Of a stretch of 41,340 nt of DNA, positions 22,476-30,950 are shown in pieces. How positions within the stretch are numbered: the stretch's first letter is position 1; the number at the start of each line of letters is the position of its first letter. Source of the stretch: CAYPIE01 sp964410665. Its GTDB lineage: Bacteria > Planctomycetota > Planctomycetia > Gemmatales > Gemmataceae. The position numbers and the translations under genes are program-made. The stretch covers positions 1 to 41,340 of the forward strand of contig CAYPIE010000052.1 in NCBI GenBank assembly GCA_964410665.1. Direction: 5' to 3'. A model generated the notes under the pieces. The model was not told the origin of the DNA. It ran no database searches and saw nothing but the letters and a program-made list of their open reading frames with translations.

Positions 22476-23189
22476 TCATGGTCGGTCGAGAAAAGTGACC
22501 TTGGTTCGCCGCAGCGCTCCCCGGAGGCGACGAAGGTATGTATTGCGAGGGATCTCGATCGCGCCCAGGGACGCGGTATGCTCGGTAATCAGTTGAATAT
22601 CAAGTAAAGTAAAGCTCCGCGCTTTGAGACGATCGATGAGCGCAGCCAAGGCAACTTTGGAGGCATCCGAGACCCGAAAGAACATCGACTCGGCGGCAAA
22701 AAAGCCGCCGATAGCAACCCCATAGGTCCCCCCGACGAGCTCGCCATCGATCCGTGCCTCGACCGAATGAGCGTGACCGAGTTCATAGAGTCGCGAATAT
22801 GCTTCAAGCATCGACGGGGTGATCCAGGTCCCCTCTTCCCGATCCGCGCAACCAAGCATGACGCCGCGGAAGTCTTGATTGAAGGTGATGGCAAACTTCC
22901 CGCTACGGATCGTACGTTGTAAACGGGAAGAGCGATACATTCCATCGAGCTCAAAGATGGCCCGCGGATCGGGCGACCACCAGCAAATGGGCTCATCCTC
23001 GTTAAACCAAGGAAAAACGCCATCACGATAGGCACGGAGTAATCGTTCGGGAGAAAGGTCCCCGCCGACGCCGACCAAGCCCCACTCATCGGCCAGCTCG
23101 GGTTCGATCCACGGGTTGTCACCACCCAGCCAGTCGCTCACGGACGTCGGTCTCGCCACACTCGTTCGGGACGGGGGTGGGGATCTCAC
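22476..23189 (-). CDS. aat: Leucyl/phenylalanyl-tRNA-protein transferase
   Basis: Aat adds Leu or Phe from aminoacyl-tRNA to proteins with N-terminal Arg or Lys, marking them for ClpS/ClpAP. Landmarks are GLVGVGGDLSPERLLRAYRD followed by GVFPWF, ICWWSPDPRAIF, EGTWITPSMLEAY, YGVAIGGFFAAESMFF and DIQLITEHTASLGAIEIPR. The 237-residue length is normal for the family. The GTG at 23189 lacks a clear ribosome site and a GTG at about 23138 (VSDWLGG) is an alternative. It faces gyrA across a 227-base divergent region. Confidence 0.95.
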   Translation of the reverse strand: MRSPPPSRTSVARPTSVSDWLGGDNPWIEPELADEWGLVGVGGDLSPERLLRAYRDGVFPWFNEDEPICWWSPDPRAIFELDGMYRSSRLQRTIRSGKFAITFNQDFRGVMLGCADREEGTWITPSMLEAYSRLYELGHAHSVEARIDGELVGGTYGVAIGGFFAAESMFFRVSDASKVALAALIDRLKARSFTLLDIQLITEHTASLGAIEIPRNTYLRRLRGALRRTKVTFLDRP

Positions 23190-23416
23190 GCAGCATCGAC
23201 GAGAGGCCCGCTCTTGCGTTCACGGCAAGCAACCCCAAATGCTGAATTTCGCGCATTGTCGCTTATACTACGTTCATCTTATCACGCACATTCGGTTTTG
23301 TCAGCCATTCGCGAGTGGTTTTTCCCCGACCGCGGTGCTGGTGGAAAGGCCCCGGATCTGCTACCATATATCTTTGATTTACTTGAGTATTCCGCAGGTC
23401 ATCCACTGCACAGAGG

Positions 23417-26281
23417 GTGTTGACTTTGGCCGATGATCTTCCCCCGCCAAACGGTTCAGGCAATGGTGAACCGGGTGCCAATGGCGCTGCCATTCCCTTG
23501 CTCAATATCGAGGACGAACTCTCCAGTAGCTACCTCAACTATGCGATGAGCGTCATTATCAGTCGGGCCTTGCCCGATGTTCGCGATGGGCTCAAGCCAT
23601 CGCAACGACGCATCCTCGTCGCCATGCAGGATCTGGGTCTGAACGCTGCAGGCTCCACTTCGAAATGTGCGGGAATCATCGGTGAAACGATGAAACGTTA
23701 TCACCCGCACGGCGACCAGTCGATCTATGATTCCCTCGTCCGCATGGCCCAAGATTGGGTGATGCGTTATCGCTTGGTGCACGGCCAGGGGAATTTTGGC
23801 TCGATCGCTGGCTTACCTCCTGCGGCCCACCGATACACCGAAGCCAAACTCACTCCGCTCACCGAAGAACTCCTTGCGGACCTCGACTCCGATACCGTCG
23901 AATTTATCGAAAACTACGACGGTAAATACCGCGAGCCCCTGGTCCTGCCTGCTCGGGTGCCTAATTTGTTGGTCAACGGCTCCGATGGTATCGCCGTTGG
24001 CATGGCGACGGAGATCCCCCCCCACAATCTCCGGGAAGTCAGCAACGGATTGATTCATTTAATCGATCACCCGGAAGCCACGCTGGCCGAATTGCTCAGC
24101 CACGTTCCTGGTCCAGATTTCCCGACCGGGGGAATCATCCGCGGTCGGCAAGGAATTATCGATGGCTACAAAGACGGCCGTGGTCGGATTACCCTGCGTG
24201 CCCGAGCGGAGATAATCGAAGAAGGTCGTACCACGCAGATTGTTGTCTCCGAAGTCCCTTTCCAGGTCACCCGCAATCGATTGGCGGAGGCGATCGGCAA
24301 TCTGATCAAAGATGATCGGATCAAAGGCATCTCGGCGATGCGTGATGAATCCAGTGCACGCAACGGTGAGCCGGTCCGTCTGGTGCTGGACCTAAAGCGG
24401 GATGCCGATCCGAATCTCGTCCTGAACCAACTTTATGAATTCTCTCCGCTCCAGAAGACGGTGAGCATCATTTTGCTGGCCTTGGTTGATGGCCGACCAC
24501 GCATCCTCTCGCTGAAGGAGATGATGCAGGAGTTTCTCAGGCATCGACGCCAAGTAATCCGCCGACGGACTGAGTTCAAACTTCGTGATGCCAAGCGGCG
24601 GAGTCATGTGCTCGAGGGCCGGCTGATTGCTATCTCGTCGCTCGATGAGGTGATTGAGATTTGTCGCACGGCCCCCAGTCGCGCCGAGGCTAAATTGCGT
24701 CTCATCGCCATGGAGGTGGCCGCCGCCGTGCTCAAACGGGCTTTGGGCGAGGAGCCCTTCGAAGCACTGCAACGCGAGCTGGGCGTTGCCGACATTTACC
24801 AGATGACCGAACAACAGGCCGATGCGGTCGTTGGACTTCAATTGGGCCAGTTGGCTCAGCTCGAGCGGGATGAGATATTCAAAGAATACTCCGACCTACG
24901 CCAGGCAATTCTCTCTTACGAAGACCTCTTGTCCAGTCCCGAGAAGGTCGATGCCGTCATCCGTAGCGATTTGGAGACTGTTCGCGATAAATACGGCGAT
25001 GCCCGAAAGACCGAGATTAGCGATGAAGGCGGTCGGGTCAATTATGAAGACCTGATCCTCGAAGAAGATGTTGTCGTCAGCATGAGCCACAACGGCTACA
25101 TCAAGCGGCTCGCGCTAGACACGTATCGAGCCCAGCACCGAGGGGGCAAAGGCGTCTCCGGCGGTCTACACGAAGATGACTTTATTGAGCACTTCTTTAT
25201 CGCCTCGACACATGCCTATCTGCTTTGTTTTACCAATCGCGGTCAGGTCTATTGGCTCAAAGTCTACGATATCCCTGTCGCCTCGCGCACAAGCCCGGGA
25301 CGCTCGATTCGCAATGTGCTGGCCCTTCGAGAAGAGGAATCCATTTCCACCATCATTCCGATCCGCCACTTCGAAGCGGGCTGGCACTTACTGATGGCGA
25401 CCCGGCGAGGTTTCGTCAAAAAGAGTAGCCTTAAAGACTACAGCCGACCCAAGCAAGGGGGGATCATTGGCATCAACCTCGAGGAGGATGATACTCTCAT
25501 CAGTGTCTGCTTGACTCATGATGGCGACGAAGTCGTCTTAAGTACACGCTACGGGATGGCCATTCGTTTCACCGAGAGCGATGCCCGTGAGATGGGACGC
25601 AACACGCGCGGGGTTCGTGGCATTGCACTGCTCAAGCAGGGCGACGAGATCAAACGTGGCGAACCCCTGCCCGAGGATGATGAAGTCGTCGGCATGGTCG
25701 TGGCCGACCCGGACGGCGACCTTTTGACCATTTGCGAATATGGTTACGGTAAACGTACCCCCTTTGGAGCGAGTACTCTGGTCGAAGCCGACTCTGAGGG
25801 TGCCGACGTCGCTGATGAGCCTCTCGTTGAGGAAAGTGTCGCGGATGAGGCTCCCGCCGAAGAAGATAGCTCCGAGGAAGTGAACGGGGATGAGGAGGCG
25901 AACAAAGACCGCTCCACCATGCGTTATCGCACCCAGCGGCGTGGCGGAAAGGGCCTACGCGACATCCGAACATCCGAACGGAATGGTCGGGTCGTCGGCA
26001 TTGCGGCGGTGCGTGACACCGACGACATCATGCTGATCACGCAGCAGGGCATGGTCAACCGCACCCACGTTGATGAAATCCGCCGTACGGGTCGGAATTC
26101 TCAGGGTGTTCGGGTCATGAATCTAAAAAAGGAAGAGGATCGGATTGCCGCCATGGCCAAAGTGGCTCGCGAGGAAATCGACGAACCAACACCCGAGGAA
26201 GACTCAGCGCTTGCCGATGCTGAAGTTTCCGAGGTGCAGATTGTTCCCGATTCCCCCGACACCGAAGTCAGCGAGGAATAA
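23417..26281 (+). CDS. gyrA: DNA gyrase subunit A
   Basis: GyrA cuts and rejoins DNA and wraps it for supercoiling. Numbering is from GTG 23417; TTG 23426 (reading MADD) has the better ribosome site, AGAGGG eight bases upstream. Seen are YAMSVIISRALPDVRDGLKP, IGETMKRYHPHGDQSIYDSL, GQGNFGSIAGLPPAAHRYTE with catalytic Tyr140, and six C-terminal blades. The GyrA box is QHRGGKG at 573-579, which separates it from ParC, and a second box-like QRRGGKG lies at 840-846. The position equal to E. coli Ser83 is Gln101; Asp87 is kept as Asp105. An acidic insert of about 45 residues (788-833) precedes the last blade, and the tail is also acidic. It heads a four-gene run, the next gene starting 3 bases on. 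Confidence 0.96.
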   Translation: MLTLADDLPPPNGSGNGEPGANGAAIPLLNIEDELSSSYLNYAMSVIISRALPDVRDGLKPSQRRILVAMQDLGLNAAGSTSKCAGIIGETMKRYHPHGDQSIYDSLVRMAQDWVMRYRLVHGQGNFGSIAGLPPAAHRYTEAKLTPLTEELLADLDSDTVEFIENYDGKYREPLVLPARVPNLLVNGSDGIAVGMATEIPPHNLREVSNGLIHLIDHPEATLAELLSHVPGPDFPTGGIIRGRQGIIDGYKDGRGRITLRARAEIIEEGRTTQIVVSEVPFQVTRNRLAEAIGNLIKDDRIKGISAMRDESSARNGEPVRLVLDLKRDADPNLVLNQLYEFSPLQKTVSIILLALVDGRPRILSLKEMMQEFLRHRRQVIRRRTEFKLRDAKRRSHVLEGRLIAISSLDEVIEICRTAPSRAEAKLRLIAMEVAAAVLKRALGEEPFEALQRELGVADIYQMTEQQADAVVGLQLGQLAQLERDEIFKEYSDLRQAILSYEDLLSSPEKVDAVIRSDLETVRDKYGDARKTEISDEGGRVNYEDLILEEDVVVSMSHNGYIKRLALDTYRAQHRGGKGVSGGLHEDDFIEHFFIASTHAYLLCFTNRGQVYWLKVYDIPVASRTSPGRSIRNVLALREEESISTIIPIRHFEAGWHLLMATRRGFVKKSSLKDYSRPKQGGIIGINLEEDDTLISVCLTHDGDEVVLSTRYGMAIRFTESDAREMGRNTRGVRGIALLKQGDEIKRGEPLPEDDEVVGMVVADPDGDLLTICEYGYGKRTPFGASTLVEADSEGADVADEPLVEESVADEAPAEEDSSEEVNGDEEANKDRSTMRYRTQRRGGKGLRDIRTSERNGRVVGIAAVRDTDDIMLITQQGMVNRTHVDEIRRTGRNSQGVRVMNLKKEEDRIAAMAKVAREEIDEPTPEEDSALADAEVSEVQIVPDSPDTEVSEE

Positions 26282-26284
26282 GCG

Positions 26285-27298
26285 ATGCGCGTCCTGTTGA
26301 CTGGTGGCTACGGCTGTATCGGTGCGTGGATTACCCGGCAATTGCTTGAGGCTGGTCATCAAGTATTCATCCTCGATCTGCGAGAAGAGTTGAAACGCTT
26401 TCGCTTGATCATGGATGAATCGCAATTCGTAAACATCACCTTCCTTCAGGGAGATGTCTGCAACTTTGAAAGGGTTTACTCGGCACTCCTCGAGCATGCC
26501 ATCACCCACGTGATCCACCTGGCCGGTTTGCAAGTGCCCACCTGCCGTGCCAACCCGATCTTGGGCGCTCAGGTGAACGTGCTTGGCACTCTTGCAGTTT
26601 TTGAGGCAGTCCGTAGATGCGGCTCGGCGATTGAACGCTTGGTTTACGCCAGTTCTGCAGCCGTTTACGGGCCGCCCGATCGTTACCCAGTGGGTCCCCT
26701 GCCCGATTCTGCTCCGCTCCTGCCCAGTACCCACTATGGCATGTTCAAGCGGTGTAACGAGGGAAATGCCCAGGTCTACTACCTGGACCATGGTTTATCG
26801 AGCATCGGTTTGCGACCGTGGACTGTCTATGGCGTCGGTCGTGACCAGGGCATGACCAGCGAACCGACCAAAGCCATCAAGTCGCTTGTTTTTGAACGCC
26901 CCTATCACATTCGCTATGGCGGCTATCAGGACCTGCAATACGTCGAAGATGTTGCCGCAACCTTTCTTCGCTGCTTGGAGGTTCCTTTTCACGGGGCCAA
27001 AGTTTACAACCTACGTGGGGCGGTGGTGGATCTGCCGACCTTCCATCGCACCCTCTGCGAGGTCGAACCCAAAGCGGCGGACCTGATCACCTATGGCGAA
27101 CAGCAAATTACCATCGCCTACGATCTTTCCGACGCCACCCTGCAACAGGATATCGGGCCGATCAGGACGACTTCGTTGGCTGAAGGGATTCGCCGTACCT
27201 ACGAACAATTTCGTCGGCTATTTGCCGGGGGTCAACTCGACACCAGTGATCTGGAGGAGCCCAAAGCGCCCCCCGTGTCGACCATCCAGGAAGCCTAA
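26285..27298 (+). CDS. NAD-dependent epimerase/dehydratase (extended SDR)
   Basis: Extended SDRs modify nucleotide sugars. The 337-residue protein has the NAD-binding GGYGCIGAW (residues 7-15), ILDLREE at the end of strand 2, HVIHLAGLQVPTCRANP, and the catalytic core VYASSAAVYGPP with YGMFK (Tyr-x3-Lys). Further on come LRPWTVYGVGRDQGMTSEP and QYVEDVAATFLRCL. Substrate cannot be told from sequence. It follows gyrA by 3 bases and is followed by the first IDH-like gene after 36 bases, so co-transcription is likely although the functions look unrelated. Confidence 0.9.
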   Translation: MRVLLTGGYGCIGAWITRQLLEAGHQVFILDLREELKRFRLIMDESQFVNITFLQGDVCNFERVYSALLEHAITHVIHLAGLQVPTCRANPILGAQVNVLGTLAVFEAVRRCGSAIERLVYASSAAVYGPPDRYPVGPLPDSAPLLPSTHYGMFKRCNEGNAQVYYLDHGLSSIGLRPWTVYGVGRDQGMTSEPTKAIKSLVFERPYHIRYGGYQDLQYVEDVAATFLRCLEVPFHGAKVYNLRGAVVDLPTFHRTLCEVEPKAADLITYGEQQITIAYDLSDATLQQDIGPIRTTSLAEGIRRTYEQFRRLFAGGQLDTSDLEEPKAPPVSTIQEA

Positions 27299-27334
27299 AA
27301 CACTCTGACACCAACTTCCTACTGAGCTGCTCTG

Positions 27335-28336
27335 ATGCAAATTGTCCTGATCGAAGGTGACGGCATCGGCCCTGAGGTTACCGCAGCAACCCAGGAAGTG
27401 ATTGCCGCGACGGGAGTGCGAATCGATTGGGTGTTCGCTCCGGCAGGGCTGAGCAGTGTGGAAAGTCATGGGGATCCGCTCCCAGAAATCACCCTCGACT
27501 TGATTCGCAAGCACCGCGTCGCCTTGAAAGGCCCTTGCACCACACCGGTTGGCAAAGGCTTCCGCTCGATTAATGTCCGTTTGCGTCAGGGATTGGATCT
27601 ATTTGCCAGTGTACGACCGGTACGGACACTGCCCGGTGTGCAACTTCCCTTCTCGAATGTCAACCTCGTCGTGGTACGAGAGAACACCGAGGGTCTTTAC
27701 GCTGGGCTCGAGCACGAGGTTGTTCCTGGGGTCGTCGAGAGCTTGCGCATCATCACTCGACCGGCAGCGGAACGAATTGTTCGCTTCGCTTTTGAGCTGG
27801 CCCGGCTCCAGGGACGCGAACGTGTTACGTTCTGTCACAAAGCCGATGTTATGAAACTCAGTGATGGGCTGTTCCTTCAATCGGCCCAGACCGTCGCCGA
27901 TGAATTCCCGTTCATCAACTTTGAGACTCGACCCATCGACAACCTGTGCATGGAATTGGTCCTAGACCCCACCCAATTTGATGTCTTGGTCATGGAAAAT
28001 CTGTTTGGTGATGTCATCAGCGACTTGTGTGCAGGATTAGTCGGTGGGCTAGGATTGGTACCGGGGGCCAACCTCGGTAGTCGCTATGCTGTCTTCGAGG
28101 CCGTGCACGGGAGTGCCCCGGACATCGCGGGCAAGGGATTGGCCAACCCGATCGCCCTGATCCGGTCGGGGGTGCTCTTGCTCGAACACATCGGGAAACG
28201 CGACGCCGCCCAGCGCATCGAAGCAGCGATCGAACAAACACTCCGGGCGGGGCTTGGGCTCACCCGTGACCTGGGAGGCGATGGCAACACCCGGACCTTG
28301 ACGGACGCGATCATTCGCAACCTGACAACTATGTAG
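27335..28336 (+). CDS. NAD-type isocitrate dehydrogenase, catalytic-type paralog
   Basis: This enzyme family oxidises and decarboxylates isocitrate or 3-isopropylmalate. The 333-residue protein is of the short form resembling the catalytic subunit of eukaryotic NAD-IDH. GDGIGPE is at 8-14 and GPCTTPVGKGFRSINVRLRQ supplies Ser78, Asn80 and Arg84. SVRP gives Arg94, VRENTEGLYAG gives Arg115 and Tyr122, and FCHKADVMK gives Lys169. Metal ligands are Asp202, Asp226 and Asp230. The coenzyme loop VHGSAPDIAGKGLANP (257-271) is intact. Ser78 and the TTP-G-FRSIN context favour isocitrate over isopropylmalate. A diverged copy follows 51 bases downstream. Confidence 0.9.
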   Translation: MQIVLIEGDGIGPEVTAATQEVIAATGVRIDWVFAPAGLSSVESHGDPLPEITLDLIRKHRVALKGPCTTPVGKGFRSINVRLRQGLDLFASVRPVRTLPGVQLPFSNVNLVVVRENTEGLYAGLEHEVVPGVVESLRIITRPAAERIVRFAFELARLQGRERVTFCHKADVMKLSDGLFLQSAQTVADEFPFINFETRPIDNLCMELVLDPTQFDVLVMENLFGDVISDLCAGLVGGLGLVPGANLGSRYAVFEAVHGSAPDIAGKGLANPIALIRSGVLLLEHIGKRDAAQRIEAAIEQTLRAGLGLTRDLGGDGNTRTLTDAIIRNLTTM

Positions 28337-28387
28337 GTTCCCCCGTGAACCACCGTCGCTCCTGCTTTCCGAAGTCGGTAGAGGAAT

Positions 28388-29392
28388 ATGACCTACACCA
28401 TCCCTTTTCTTCAAGGTGGCGGCATTGGCTATGACCAGGAACAGTCCGTTCGTCGGATTCTGGAAGCTAGCGGGGTCGCCATTGACTGGGAGGTAATTCC
28501 CACCGGACGGGCCGCGCTAGAACAGGGCCAGGATCCGTTACCCCACGATGCCTTGGAAGCGGCACGGCAACAAGGATTGGCCTTCAAGACCAAGCTATTG
28601 CCGCCAGTGGTCGGTGATCCCATCAACTACAACGTGCTAGTGCGTCGGGAACTCGGCGTGTTTGCCAGTGTGCGGCCAGTCCAGAATCTTCCCCATTTGC
28701 CCAGCCGATTTTCCGGGGTGAACTTCACCCTGGTCCGCGAAATCACCGAGGACTTGTACAACTCCAACGAGCACATCATCGTGCCAGGGGTGGTGCAGAG
28801 TATCAAAATCGTTACCGAATCCGCCTGCCTCCGCTTTTTCCGGTTTGCCTTTGAGCTCGCCCGCCGTCAAGGGCGCAACTCGATCCACTGTATTCACAAA
28901 GCCAATATCCTCAAACAGGCCGATGGCTTGTTTCTGGATTGTTTTCGTCGGGTCGCCCGAGACTTTCCCGAGATCGAACCCAAAGAGATGATCGTCGATA
29001 ATGGTTGTATGCAGATGGTAACGCGTCCGACCCAGTTTGAGATGGTCGTCGCGGGCAACCTGTATGGTGACTTACTCAGTGACCTCGGTGCGGGCCTGGT
29101 GGGCGGCATTAGCGGCACGGCCGCGATCAATCATGGTCCGGGGATTCGGGTCTATGAGGCGATCTTCGGCGCCAGCTACGAACAGGTTCCTCCGAATCAA
29201 GCCAATCCTTTACCCGCGCTAATGCCTGCGGTGGAAATGCTCCGCGATCTTGGCGAAGCGGCTGCCGCGTACCAGATCGGAAGTGCGATCGCCCAGACTC
29301 TCGACGATGATATCCGCACCAAAGATCTCGGAGGTGAAGCAAGCACTCAGTCGATGACCGATGCCATTATCGCTCGGCTTGGGACCGCATGA
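28388..29392 (+). CDS. Isocitrate-dehydrogenase-like paralog with altered active-site and cofactor loops
   Basis: At 334 residues it aligns end to end with the gene before it. Kept are Asn82, Arg86, Arg96, Arg117, Tyr124, Lys171 and the metal Asp residues 204, 228 and 232. Changed are GDGIGPE to GGGIGYD, GPCTTP to FKTKLLPP, the substrate Ser to Asn80, and RENTE to REITE (Asn to Ile119). The coenzyme loop HGSAPDIAGK becomes FGASYEQVPPN. Loss of this loop and of Ser while the fold is kept is the pattern of beta/gamma subunits of eukaryotic NAD-IDH. A partner or regulatory subunit is therefore likely; an independent enzyme with another substrate is the alternative. Its 3' end overlaps the convergent next gene by 26 bases. 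Confidence 0.85.
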   Translation: MTYTIPFLQGGGIGYDQEQSVRRILEASGVAIDWEVIPTGRAALEQGQDPLPHDALEAARQQGLAFKTKLLPPVVGDPINYNVLVRRELGVFASVRPVQNLPHLPSRFSGVNFTLVREITEDLYNSNEHIIVPGVVQSIKIVTESACLRFFRFAFELARRQGRNSIHCIHKANILKQADGLFLDCFRRVARDFPEIEPKEMIVDNGCMQMVTRPTQFEMVVAGNLYGDLLSDLGAGLVGGISGTAAINHGPGIRVYEAIFGASYEQVPPNQANPLPALMPAVEMLRDLGEAAAAYQIGSAIAQTLDDDIRTKDLGGEASTQSMTDAIIARLGTA

Positions 29393-30950
29393 ATTCCAGA
29401 AAGGCTTGGTACTTCGGGGCAGTCTTCGGATCCTGATCCTGATATTCCAGGATTCCCCAGCTGCCATATTTGGTGTAGCGACTGGTCGAAGCAAACACAC
29501 AAAACAGATCACCACCGATGTCTTGCCATTGTTGCAAATCTTTTCGATACACATCTTTCATCCCTGGATGCCGATTCGCCGCTTGGAACAGCTTGTCTAA
29601 CACTGCGTTATTCTCCGCCCCCCCAGATCCTACCAAGCCCTGCCCCCCCTCGTAGGCAATGAGTCTGAGCCCGCGGCGTTTGGCGGACCGGGCATACGGA
29701 TGAAGTATTGCGGCATTTCTTGCGATGTCTGTTTCGCAACCGTTCAACACTTGCTGCACCGACAACTTGGTGGTCGCTGCTGCTTGTTTGGGGCTGCCAA
29801 GCGTACCGCCGAAGTAAGGAGCAATGGCCACCGCATCCGCATGGCGATAGGCATCTCGCCAATCCATGATGGTGGTACCACTCCAGGGGCTGGCCGCTTG
29901 GGCGGAGAGTACTCGGACTAAACGTTCGTGCCCACCAAACACCTCCTGCCAAATCCGGAAGACTTCGACCGAGCGTTGGGAATGGTAACGTAACTGGGCC
30001 TCATACCCATCCTTGCTCAGACCTAGCTTTTGGCCCTGTTCCAGAGCATAGCGTCCTTGCGCAAACTGACGATTCCACACTTCATTACTATGCTCGAGAT
30101 AAACCTTTCGCTCTGGGTCCAACCGCTGATGCACAAATTGGGCAAACCTCCGGACAAAGACATCGGAGGCCAAGTGTGGCATCAAAAACCACGGATCGGC
30201 GTTCTGGAGGTTGCAAAGATCCACCATGATCTCGATGGCCACTCCGGCTTTTCCTCCCTGAGTCGCCGATTCGAGCGTGGTGCGATCCTCCCAGTCGGTA
30301 ACGCTTGAATTATTGGTATGCTGCCAACCCACAAAGCGATAAACCTTGAATGGGGCGATGTGTTGCAAGAAGGTCGGATGAAACGGCTTCGCTTGATAGG
30401 TATCCACGTAACCGGGCAGGATCAAGCGAATGTTCCGTACCGGATCCTGAGGGTCGGTGTGCCGCAGCTGCAGGGAAATCCCCCCGCGTTTGGGATCAAC
30501 CCGGACGCGGATCTGCCCCAGTTGCTGGTGGATGATCCGAGCCCCCAGGCCAAATGCGATACGCCCTTTGCCATCGTAATAGCAGGTGTACACCCCTGCG
30601 GGAAAGTGAGGTCCCACGGCATGGAACAGCAGTTTCTCGGCAAATTGACCCGGAGCCAAACGGACCACCTCGCCCAGGCGGTTCACCTCAAGAGGTCCGC
30701 CTTGCCCCCAAGGTTTCCCTTCCCGATGGCTGATCCAATCGCCAGTCATACGAAAGACATCGACAAACGGAATCTGTGTCGCGTAGGGGCTGACGTCACT
30801 GAGATTGATCCCCAAGCGTGCCTCGGCACGTACCCTACTAGGATGCACCCAGGTCCCGAAAAAGAGACCAAATACCAGCAGAGTCCCGACCAAGATCGTT
30901 ATACGCACGAGGAATCTCCAGGAAGAATACCGAGGAGTGTTGCGTTTCAC
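29367..30950 (-). CDS. Membrane-anchored glycoside-hydrolase-like protein
   Basis: The 527-residue protein has an N-terminal membrane or signal helix (FLVRITILVGTLLVFGLFFG, residues 13-32), a beta-rich domain to about 200, then a TIM-barrel-like part. There KVYLEHSNEVWN places Glu290, and LIAYEGGQGLVG places Glu434, after barrel strands as acid/base and nucleophile would be in clan GH-A enzymes. HADAVAIAPYFGG lies between. No specific family is recognised, so substrate is unknown. GTG 30950 overlaps the TGA of the PP2C gene by 4 bases (GTGA), so translation is coupled to that gene. The 3' end overlaps the IDH-like gene's end by 26 bases, tail to tail. Confidence 0.8.
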   Translation of the reverse strand: MKRNTPRYSSWRFLVRITILVGTLLVFGLFFGTWVHPSRVRAEARLGINLSDVSPYATQIPFVDVFRMTGDWISHREGKPWGQGGPLEVNRLGEVVRLAPGQFAEKLLFHAVGPHFPAGVYTCYYDGKGRIAFGLGARIIHQQLGQIRVRVDPKRGGISLQLRHTDPQDPVRNIRLILPGYVDTYQAKPFHPTFLQHIAPFKVYRFVGWQHTNNSSVTDWEDRTTLESATQGGKAGVAIEIMVDLCNLQNADPWFLMPHLASDVFVRRFAQFVHQRLDPERKVYLEHSNEVWNRQFAQGRYALEQGQKLGLSKDGYEAQLRYHSQRSVEVFRIWQEVFGGHERLVRVLSAQAASPWSGTTIMDWRDAYRHADAVAIAPYFGGTLGSPKQAAATTKLSVQQVLNGCETDIARNAAILHPYARSAKRRGLRLIAYEGGQGLVGSGGAENNAVLDKLFQAANRHPGMKDVYRKDLQQWQDIGGDLFCVFASTSRYTKYGSWGILEYQDQDPKTAPKYQAFLEFMRSQAER

